DNA of 64,000 nucleotides from Bugula neritina. Its lineage: Eukaryota; Bryozoa; Gymnolaemata; Cheilostomatida; Bugulidae. Below, one piece after another: positions 1 through 14,800 of the stretch (within the stretch, counting starts at the first letter, position 1; every line of letters starts with the position of its first letter). The notes beneath the pieces are model-generated. The model saw only the letters and a program-made list of their open reading frames with translations, was not told the origin of the DNA and ran no database searches. The DNA lies in the NCBI GenBank assembly GCA_964035545.1, contig OZ037771.1:930001-994000 (forward strand). Direction: 5' to 3'. Made by a program: the position numbers and the translations under genes.

Positions 1-85
1 AGGTCATGTGATCTAATAGTACCAGGTCATGTGATCTAATAGTACAAGGTCATGTGATCTAATAGCACCAGGTCATGTGATCTAA
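1..85. repeat. 24-bp tandem repeat at window edge
   Basis: About three and a half copies of a unit beginning aggtcatgtgatctaatag run from the first base. The array may extend outside the window. It lies upstream of the first exon I can support (253) and holds no coding signal. Confidence 0.85.
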
Positions 86-252
86 TGTACGCATGTATAT
101 TGTCCAGCCAAAAGCTCTATAATGCGTGACTCAATATGAACCTGCTATAAGTAAAGCAGTTCGTATGTGTAGTTATTGAAATATTGCTTTCTATGTTGTT
201 GGCCAAACTATGTCTTGCACATTAACACAACGGATGCAGTCATTACTTCTAG

Positions 253-2304
253 AAATCCATGGAGACAGCAGTGTTCAAGATGACACCATCTTGTTACCAG
301 AAGAACTCTCCCTGTGGCTGCACACCGGATAAAGAAGCAAGTAGACTGGTCACTCACTCTGACTGCATCAAACGGGTTTGTACTTGCACACTGTCATCTC
401 AACTTACGAGGTTGTTGCTACTGTCGTAGTTGTCTTCTCTACCTACATTGTACAATAAACTACCTACAGCATAGATTCTTTAGAATAACTTAGATCTAAC
501 ATTCCTCATTTATAATGCTGGTTTCTGCTGTCAGCTGGTTAGTTGTGTCAGCAAATATAATATATTAATAAATAACAAAAATAGTTGCATATGTAATTAC
601 TATCCAATATATGCTATTACACTATTATACATGTGTCACTGCACTCACCTACATATGTCACTACACTCACCTACATATGTCACTACACTCACCTACATGT
701 GTTACTACACTCATCTACATATGTGATTACACTCACCTACATATGCGATTACACTCACCAGCTACATATGTCACTACACTCATCTACATATGTCACTACA
801 CTCATCTACATATGTTACTACAGCTCACTAAGACAATGTGTTGCTGCAGGTGTATAAGTTAACTCTGCCAGGATGGCTCTACCTCTGCTTTGCTTTTGAA
901 GTCCTCAATACGACGTCTAATCGAATCTATTTGTCACCCATAGACAGCATGTACAACTTAACTCGTAAGTATACAGTACGTACAACTTAACTCGTAAGTA
1001 TGCAGTACGTACAACTTAACTCGCAAAGTTTACAGTATGTACAACTGGATAAAGTGGGAGTAAGGGTAATTTGTAGATTTGTAGAAGCTGTCTGAACTTC
1101 TGTGTTGGTAGTAAAGGAACTGAACGGCAGAAAGGACTTTCAGCTCTATCGACAAGAATCTGCTAGAAGCAAAGCTGACACTATAAGCCAAAAGTCCGCA
1201 GACTTAGAAAGTTTTGCGTACAGTACCGACCCCTATAATCTGAGAATAAAGATGATGGGATCTGGGCTATACCACTTCAGATCTGCTGTGCCGCCCATCA
1301 TGTCGTATTGCACCTTGCAGACAGAGTTTGTGGTGAGCCGGTTTAGCCTGTCATATCCCGCGATACAATAGTATCAGTTAGTTTGTATGCTGACAGAGAA
1401 AGAGCCTTGTTTGGTGAAATTATGATGATACTTGTGGGATTAGAGAGAATAAAATTCAACTAGAGTAAAATAAAATTGGAGACACTACAGCTTGCATTTG
1501 TTTCTCTTGTGACAGGTTTATGTTGATGAGCCTCCTGTACCTTACCCTCTGCTATTTCTCATGAACTTTGGGGTGGCAATCGGTAAGCCCCTTTATGTAC
1601 TTGGTTGGTGTCAGCTGTCATACTATACAGTGTCAGCTGTCATACTATGCAGTGTCAGCTGTCATACTATGCAGTGTCAGCTGCCATACTATACAGTATA
1701 CAGTATACAGTGTCAGCTGTCATATTATACAGTGTCAGCTGTCATACTATACAGTGTCAGCTGTCATACTATGCAGTGTCAGCTGTCATACTATACAGAG
1801 TAAGCTGCCTACTATACACTATACAGTGTCAGCTGTCATACTATACAGTGTCAGCTGTCATACTATACAGTGTCAGCTGTCATACTATACAGCTGTCATA
1901 CTATACAGTGACAGCTGTCATACTATGCAGTGTCAGCTGTCATACTATACAGTGTCAGCTGTCATACTATACAGTGTCAGCTGTCATACTATACAGTGTC
2001 AGCTGTCATACTATACAGTGTAAGCTGTCATACTATACAGTGTCAGCTGTCATACTGTGCAGTGTCAGATTTCTTGTATGTTCTAGGAATGGGGTTTGTA
2101 ATCTTCCTTATATACGCTGCGTACAGACTCAACAACGACTACAGTCTGTATATTCAAGAGACATTGCACAAGCCGGCGTGTATTCACACACCCACAGAGT
2201 TCAACCACGTTACCACCAAGCCATCTGACGCAGCCCTGCTCAATCATTACAACTCCCCGCTCAACTCTCCAGGTGTACGTAGAAGAACAAATGCTCTTGT
2301 ATAG
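253..2304 (+). CDS. C-terminal exons of a single-pass membrane protein, possibly a CatSper auxiliary subunit
   Basis: Five exons join in one frame: 253-375, 850-964, 1112-1332, 1516-1582 and 2087-2304 (stop TAG). The 5' part lies outside the window. The extracellular part starts with a Cys-rich stretch (CYQKNSPCGC, then HSDCIKR) and continues into VYKLTLPGWLY. Before the membrane there is a GLYHFR...SYCTLQTEFVVYV beta-strand-like block. One hydrophobic helix follows (FLMNFGVAIGMGFVIFLIYA), split by the last intron, and then a cytoplasmic tail of about 60 residues. The SDC motif, the Y.F.....SYC.L...F block and a C-terminal single helix remind me of CatSper beta/delta/epsilon subunits. That is recalled resemblance, not a search result, and another large ectodomain protein is possible. 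An AATAAA lies 35 bp after the stop. Confidence 0.65.
620..826. repeat. ~21-bp tandem repeat in intron
   Basis: Roughly ten copies of a unit like cactcacctacatatgt fill the end of the intron between exons 253-375 and 850-964. The open frames here (611-862, 633-857) come from the repeat and are not genes. Confidence 0.85.
933..1045 (+). repeat. Tandem array duplicating a 5' splice site
   Basis: The exon ends GTACAACTTAACTC, followed by the donor gtaagtata at 965. This junction is then repeated: gtacaacttaactcgtaagt recurs about 33 bp on, and a third degenerate copy reads aactcgcaaagt. Each copy carries the last 14 exon bases plus donor-like intron bases. Confidence 0.85.
1609..2065 (+). repeat. 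22-bp tandem repeat in last intron
   Basis: About 20 copies of tgtcagctgtcatactatac fill the intron between exons 1516-1582 and 2087-2304. Each unit ends in tactatacag, which looks like a weak 3' splice site. The open frames across it are repeat artefacts; only the last part of the 1930-2304 frame is real exon. Confidence 0.9.
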
Positions 2305-2338
2305 AACCTACTTGCTTCACTTTCTCTGTGTACAGTGA

Positions 2339-2344
2339 AATAAA
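2339..2344 (+). promoter_or_regulatory. Polyadenylation signal AATAAA
   Basis: AATAAA lies 35 bp downstream of the stop codon at 2302-2304, as expected for the end of the first gene. Confidence 0.6.
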
Positions 2345-2596
2345 TTTAATACATTGCTGATGATTATCATTTATTTCTATCTACAATTGGCATTGTTCTG
2401 AAATAAGTTTGGAATGAATGAAACAGAGTGCAGCTACTACTCTCAGGTATGACACTGTTAATTGACATTAACCACAATCTACCGGCACTTTACATGTTCG
2501 CATTTCAACACTGGTTTCCGTTGGTTGATAGAAAATGCTAATGGCTGCTGACTATAACCATGATTCAGAGCAGAATGATTAGTAAAGTTAGCGCTT

Positions 2597-7521
<4,925 letters not shown>

Positions 7522-7985
7522 GATACTGCAGGAGAAAGATGAGCTATTGATGTGACTTAGTGACAACAATAAGGACTGAATGTTGAACAATCAGCTCAGG
7601 TAGTATTCTCACTGGACAGTTTCATATTATTGTTGTATTTAGCATAATGTTATATCATTGTTGTAATAGTGTTGTGCTATTGTTGTATTAGTGTTGTGCT
7701 ATTGTTCTATTATTGTTGTGCTATTGTTGTATTAGTGTTGTATTATTTACTTGCATAGATAGAATACATGTAATGAATTCTCTACGTTGTAACACTAACA
7801 TTGCATATGGAGCCAACAAACTGAATATTTTTCAAGCTGACTAGTTTTATTTGTGATAATCAAAAGCCATAACGGAGCCTCAAAGTTTGTATGCCAAGTG
7901 TTGAGATACAGGATTTGGTTCTAAAGAGTATAAAATGTATTAGAATGTGAGTTAGCAAAGAGTCACGAGTCCATAGCCTGAGTTT
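7522..7985. other. Intergenic spacer with ATTGTTGTATTAGTGTTGTG repeats
   Basis: This stretch separates the start of the Cys-rich membrane protein gene from the end of ESD. It holds a short degenerate repeat at about 7640-7745 and a minus-strand AATAAA (plus-strand tttatt near 7846) that could end the ESD transcript. No coding exon was seen. Confidence 0.5.
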
Positions 7986-10042
7986 CTACTTGAGGAACTT
8001 GGCGTGGTGGTTGAGGTGGTCCCCTATGAACGTGGAGATGAAGAAGTAGCTGTGATCATAACCGTCCTGCATTCTCACAATGGCTTTCTGACAGGCAGTA
8101 GCACACGCTGTCTCTAGGTGGTCTGTCAGCAGTTGGCCATCAGAGAGGAACTGGTCAGCTGCACCCTAAACACCAATAAGAGCTCAGGCTACTAGATAGT
8201 AAGAACTTAGGTTATCAGATAGAAAGAACCTAGGGACTACGGTATTGAGTTAAAAATAAATCATCCACAGATTAGTGTGGTAGAACTTAGTAGCTGTGAG
8301 GTGGAAAGGCAAACAGCGTACCTGGTCGACTAGAATATTCAGTGCTGGACCACTGTAGGTCTTCAAGAGTTGGCAACTGTCGTAGGCCTTCCAGGTGTCT
8401 TTGTTAGAGCCTAGGTAGCCGGTGAAGGCCTTCTGCCCCCAGGCGCACTCCATAGGGTTACAGATGGGAGAGAACGCCGAGACTGAAGAATACAAGCCTG
8501 GGTTCTTCAGGGCACAGATGAGCGCACCGTGACCTCCCATACTGCAAGTAGAAAACAGGGCTAAATAAGTTTACACTATGCGTATGTCTTTCTTGTAGGT
8601 TTCAATGTGGATTGAGTGCCATATATTGCTATGCCAGTAAGTTCTGCATATTGAGCGTGCTCGGCAATAACAAACCTGTGTCCGGTGATGGATTGCTTCC
8701 CGCTGGTATTGAAATATTTATCTACGAGCTGCCGAAGTTCTGAGGTGACATAAGAGTACATCCTGTAGTTGGTCTTCCACGTCTCCTCCGTCGCATCAAC
8801 ATAGAAACCCGCTCCGCTGCCGAAGTCATAGGAGTCATCTTCTCCCTCAATGTTGCACCCACCTACGGAGCATGTCAACACCTACATGGTCACAACTGAC
8901 ACCCTGGGCAGGTGAGTTCAGTACTACATCCCACCTATCAATTTGATCCCTACAGCTTCATCAGGTTCTCTTAATGTTTTATAATCTATGTCAGCTTTTA
9001 GGAATTATATTGACTACTGCATTACTATTGCTGGAGTTAAATTAATTGATATGGGTGAATCCGTTTCAAACCATTTGCACTACCAAAAACAAGTCAATTA
9101 AATGTGCTCATATGGGTTCAATTACACATATTACATCTAAAAAAACCACAACTATATCTTCAAGAGCTTCCTGCAACAGGAGTTATAACTAAACATCTCA
9201 TCTAAAGTAAAGCAAGATTACTGCTTGTTTTTAGGTTTGTAAATTGTGTAGATCAGTGGAGTGACTAGATACTGACGAGGGCTGGTGTCTGGGGCCACAA
9301 TGATAACACCGTGTTCGGCAGCGTGCTGCTGAGCTCCCGCCTTAGTCACAAAGTTAGCCTCAGTGCAGGTCAGCCCGGACAGGTAGTAGAGGACAGGTAG
9401 CTTGTCCCCGTCGGCTTTAAACTGCGGGGGCAGGTACACACCAAACTTCATATCACACTTCAACTCAGTGCTACAAGACAACAAATTCTTCATATTTAAA
9501 ATGATTTAACATTTTTCAACATTTTAAAATGATTTCTAAAAGTTGCTAAAATAAGGAATTAATGGGATCATCAAATTAACAACAGGATTTCATGTAATTT
9601 TGTTTGATAAACTTACAAACTGATGAATAGAGACTATAACCATAAGTATAAGTATACATAAGCAATTAGCTAAGGCTAAACACTAACAGACAACAGTAGT
9701 ACTAGTATTATTATTTAATATTATTATTAATAATAATAATACATTTAATAATAGCTTTATTAAAACAATAAACTCAACTCAACTCTTATGGCAATCATTC
9801 TTATAGTAATAATTAATTAATACTAATACTAATACAGTAATAGTAATACTAATAGTAATACTAATACAGTAATAGTAATACTAATACTAATAGTAATAGC
9901 AAAAGTGATTTTAATCCTAGAACTAGAAGTAGATATTTCAATTAGAGTTTTACCTTGAGTGAGAATAGACTTGCTGCCATCCACCGAAACTTTTATTACT
10001 AGATACCTCTTTGAGATGATCATTTTTAGGAATTGGACCCAT
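7986..10042 (-). CDS. ESD: S-formylglutathione hydrolase (esterase D)
   Basis: Five minus-strand exons: 9954-10042, 9277-9470, 8676-8862, 8322-8541 and 7986-8165, phases consistent, 289 residues (human about 282). The enzyme hydrolyses S-formylglutathione to formate and glutathione in cytosolic formaldehyde detoxification. The alpha/beta-hydrolase nucleophile lies in [12 protein letters not shown]. Its Ser codon (residue 157) is split by an intron, AG at the end of exon 3 and T at the start of exon 4. The other triad members fit Asp234 (GAADQF) and His268 (GYDHSYFF). Further family landmarks are [46 protein letters not shown] and SAFSPICNP. The start [20 protein letters not shown] matches the usual N-terminal region. 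Exon 2 uses a GTCAGT donor. Identification is very secure. Confidence 0.96.
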
Positions 10043-11082
10043 ATTTGTTGCTATGAATTAAAAATAGTTCTCTAGAACCCCAACTTTTTTATAAATATAC
10101 GATAACGCAAGTTGAAGTTTGACGTTAGCCTGCAGCACAAAAGGAACCGAGCCCTCGTTGCAGAACTTTGCATAAAGGAATAAATAGATGCAGTGCAAAG
10201 TTTGAGGTCAGTTATCGTTTAGCAATCGTTGACTGAACTCCAAACTCGATACTTCTCAATGGTTGCACTCAGTGTATGCCAAGTTTGCGCTGCTTCCAGG
10301 GATCTATTTTGCAAAGGACTAGCAAAAGAAAGTATAGAACGAGTTCTATAGTTTAGAACTGAATCCAAACCATTGAAAATATTTTTCATATATCCGTTTT
10401 ATTTCTACCAGTCACGTTAAACCTGAAGCTAAATTTTCTTGTGCCAAGCATTTTACTAATAAGTTCATTTCCGCCTACAATTTCCGCTTCAGTCAATCCA
10501 AAGATAATAAAAGTAAAACTAAAGGCCATGTCTAAAATAAGTAGGTTTCACTTCATTTAGTGCTTAACCTTTTTTTGTTATAGTCACAGCGATAGCTCAC
10601 ACAACCACATGTAATGATATAATTATATAGATGTAATAATTAGTATTATTATTATTGTGTTTAAAATTGTTTTTTTAATATTAAACTAATTATTAAATTT
10701 AAAATAAAAATTAATATCCTAAATTACTAATTTAAGTTACTATTAGTATTAGTATTAGTAATTTAGTATTTTCTAATTATTAGTAGTATTACTATAACTA
10801 TTATCAACTTAGACTAAGACTTTCATTTAGAGTTATTATTACTACTTACTTTGAATTAAAATCATAACTAAAACTTTGTCTTTGACTATACCCAAATATA
10901 ATATTAATACTAATACTAATAGTATCAATAATATTTATACTTTTACTACACAGTATCAGTATGTCTAATAGTAACAGTATTAATATACTACTTTGACTTG
11001 TTCCTGTTACTAGTATTACTACTACTAGTAGTAGTAATACTGTACTACTACTAGTACTAGTAGTATTACTATTGTAGTAAAC
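10043..11082. other. AT-rich spacer with TAC/TAG-type simple repeats
   Basis: This lies upstream of ESD. From about 10610 to 11060 it is low-complexity sequence built of tactaat, agtagtatt and similar trinucleotide-like motifs. The first 300 bases or so presumably hold the ESD promoter, but no TATA box or clear element was seen. No exon recognised. Confidence 0.5.
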
Positions 11083-11650
11083 TGTGGGTTATGAATGCAA
11101 CTAGTGCTTGAACATACTCTTTGCGTTAGAGAGAATAAGCCAAGTATTTGAATACGAATGAAAGATAAACTTTATTTGCATCAGATACAGCTTATGTGGT
11201 CCTACTACCAGCGAGCTCCAGTAGTAGTCTGAATCTACACTGGAAACTCGCCTGCTTTTATACACAAGAATTCACATCTAGAATGTTCCAACAGACAAAA
11301 GAAAGTTAAGCTTGACAGTAACAAAAGAAAAATAGACAAAGGAGAATGAATAATTCAATAGGCCAAGAATTTAGCTATAATAACAACCTATTGAAGGCAT
11401 TCATAAAAGCTACACAAATTTCCAGTATCAGTATTAATGCAAAACGATGAAATAGCAAAAAGGGAAAATAACTCTGGAAATGCGTATTTAATGAAAATTA
11501 CAGTATACTGAAAGCTTAATCACAATAATAAGGCATTAGAAAGCTAGTGCAACTTAGCTACAATTACAGCATTCAAAATATACGCAACAGTAATTATAAT
11601 ACTGACACACGCAGTTACTTGAAAACAGTAGAGGATGAGAATCTATCACA
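11083..11650 (-). repeat. Probable 3' LTR of the gypsy element
   Basis: On the minus strand this begins TGTGATAGATTC just after a polypurine tract, contains an AATAAA near 11177-11182, and could end ...AACCCACA at 11083. The inner boundary is fairly convincing. The outer one is a guess, because there is no second LTR to compare and no target-site duplication could be read. Confidence 0.5.
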
Positions 11651-11837
11651 TTCTCCCCCCATCGAAAAGCATCCCCTTTTCGATAACAAAACAATGATTC
11701 CACACAAAAAAAATGAAACACAAACGTAGAAAAATATGCGGTTAACAGGAAAGTATTATGATTAATCACACGTAACACGAGAACATTTACAGTTCAATTG
11801 GCTATTGCCAGCGGCCCCTGGTTGTCCGGTTTTATCA

Positions 11838-14800
11838 TTAGAGGTGGTGCACCAGGCTTTCTATCTCTTCTGTACTTGGATCGAGGATATGGGACCAGGC
11901 CTCGATTGCGCTATCCAGGACGCACTCTCGGTAAGGAAGTGCCATACTCTGCCCGTGACGGGGCAATTGTGGGTGGGTTGGCTGAGTCTGTTCTTCTATC
12001 TGGTTGCCTGGTGCTCCAGATATCCAATACTGGCGGGCGACCAGGGCCCGAGGCATTGCCAGTATTGGAGGGTCCTCTTCGTCTCTGCCTGCGAGGTGGT
12101 CGCCGTATAGAGTGCCCTGCTCCTCCCCAGCTGTGAGCTGGAGCTCAACCGGTTCGGGGTCAGGGCCACTAACGCTGGCGGAACACACCTCGGAAGAGGG
12201 GGTGTCGTACTGCTGGCTGCGGGGAGCCGAAACAGGAGCTGGTGGGGGAGGGGAGTCGGATCGACTGGCCTCCTCGGTATCCTTACGCTCCTCTGTTTGG
12301 GTATCTGGCGAGGTAACTCCCATAGCTGATGCTAGTGTCTGAATAACAGTGTTTAAATTATACTTAGGGGTATCAGGATTACAATTCAACGTGAGCTGTA
12401 ACTCACGTGCTAGCTGTGTGAAATCTTCTTCTTGGTGGAATTCTCCGGGGTGATGGAGGGAATTTCCAGCCAAGATGGGGTGGTCGTCCGTACTGGGTGG
12501 GTTGTCTTCATGAGGGGGCCACTCCAGGTGCCCTACAGCATAGTCTGCCAGATACCTAGGGGGTCTTCTTGACCGCTGGCTCCTCTCAATTGGAACAGGC
12601 ACCGGTGGTGTTGGTGGCTCCTGTGCTACCCTAGTAGGGGGGTCCCCGCCTTCACCCAACACGGGGGTGGGGGTGTCCTCCCCCAGGGAGGGTGGTGGTC
12701 CTAGGGCTTGCCGCTGTTCCTGTTCCCGCTCTTCTCTCTGCTGTCGCTCCAGCTGCTCTATCAAGGCGGCCTGCTCCTGGTCCGCCTCCCTGGGGACCAT
12801 AATCTCCACCTCACGGGGCTGGGTGGCCCGTCCACGACGGTTGGGCTGACGGTGGGGCTCCAAGAGGGGTGGAGCCTGACCCACCGCGTCTGGGCTGGCA
12901 TGGTAAGGTTTGAGGCGCTGCTCGCTCTGGACAGAGACCTGTCCAGAGCGCTCCACACGGTATGTGTGGTTGGGCAGCACCTCTACTACGCAGTAGGGGC
13001 CGACGAACTTGGGCTGAAGCTTAGCCGACTGTCCGCGCCGCCTACGGTAACTCACCATCCAGACCCAGTCTCCCACTTGGTACAACGGGGGCTCTTCCGA
13101 GTCCTCTGTGCGGGTCTGCCACTGCTGGGTGCGCAGCGCATCATGAGCTTTGCCCATGATGTCCATCAGACCCTCCACATATTCGTGTACCGGTGACTCG
13201 GGGGCAGGAACATGGTACGTCAGGTGTTCCGGGACCCGCGTCTCTCGGCCTAACATCAGGAAGTTTGGGGTCTCCTGCGTGGCGGAGTGTGGTGTGCTGC
13301 GGTAAGCCCGCATGATCTGCGGCAGCACCACGTCCCATTCTTCCTGACCTCGACCAAGCAGCAGGCTCCGGAGCGCGTCACCCAACATCCTGTTGTTCCG
13401 CTCGACGACTCCGTTCCCTTGCGGGTGATATGGGGTGGTCCGACTCTGGTTCACCCCCCATATCCGGCAGAGGTCTCCCATGAGCTGGGACTGGAACTGG
13501 GCGCCCTGGTCCGTATGTATCTGCTCGGGTAAACCGAGGTAACAGAACACATGTTGGTCCAGGGTCCGGGCCACCGTGGGGGCGGTGGCGTCTGGAATAG
13601 CCAGAGCATCCGCCCACCGGGTAAAGTGGTCCGTGAGCACCAGTATCCAGGTGTTTCCTCTGGCGGATAACGGCATAGGCCCGACGAGGTCTACCGCCAC
13701 TACTTGCCACGGTCGACCAGCGTACAGCCGGCGTCGACCAGTGGTTTCCGTGGGGCGGCCATGCTTGCTAGCTTGGCAGACCTCGCATTGCCGTACCCGC
13801 AGTCGTACGTCCCGAGTCATTCCGGGCCAATACCAACGCAGCCGCAGACACCTGATGACCCGACTGACTCCAGCATGAGCCTGCTTATGGGTGTCCCAGA
13901 TCAGTTCCCGCCGGAGGGCGCGTGGACAGACGACGCGGTCCCTCTTCTGCTGGCGGTTGTCTGCTGCTAACGTTATCATCAGGAGGCCATCAGGACTGAC
14001 CTTGAGGGCATCCCAGCGACGACAGAGGAGTTGGAACTCAACGTCTCCCTGCCGCTGCTGTTCCTCGCTAGGTCGTCGGCCCTCCTTCTTGGCCCGGAAG
14101 ATGTCCGCTACCGCGCCGGGTAGCGTCTCCTGGAGTCGGCACAGCTCCTTGACGTTCTGGTGCAGAGTAGGGTTGGCGTGGAGCGCCTGGACACCGTCCT
14201 GGTGGGTTTCGGTCCGAAGATGGCCGTGCTCCCACCGGTAGGCGGTGCCCTCCACTAGCTCTGTTTCCACGTCAAGGCGAGCGGGTCCCCCGTCCCGCTG
14301 TTCAATGTGCAGGCATTGCTTACAGTCCTCTACCGGCCGGCGGCTCATGCCGTCGGCGTTCCCATGCTTCCGGCCTGCACGGTGCTCTATACGGTAAGAG
14401 AACTCGGCAAGAATCTCTAGCCAACGAGCCACCTGGCTCGAGGGCTCTGCACGTTTACACAGCCATATCAGTGATGCATGGTCTGTTCGCAAACGGAACG
14501 ATTTCCCATACAGATATGGCCGAAAGTGCTTGACCGCCTTGACTACTGCTAGGAGTTCCTTCCTAGTGGTGCAGTAGTTCTTCTCGGCGGCCGCGAGAGT
14601 CTTGCTATAGTAAGCCACGACCACCTCACTTCCACCCTGGACTTGAGACAGGGCGGCTCCCACGCTGTGGTCGCTGGCGTCGGTGTCCAGGATGTACTCC
14701 TTGGCTGGATCAGGATACGCCAGGATTGGCGCTTCCATTAGCCGTTGCTTGAGGTGGTCGAATGCCTGCTGCTCCTCCTGTGTCCACTGCCACCGGACTC

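Noticed and set aside
1561-2228. Repeat-derived frames rich in QCQLSYYTVSAVILYS
   Set aside because: They come from the 22-bp intronic repeat; only the ends overlap real exons.
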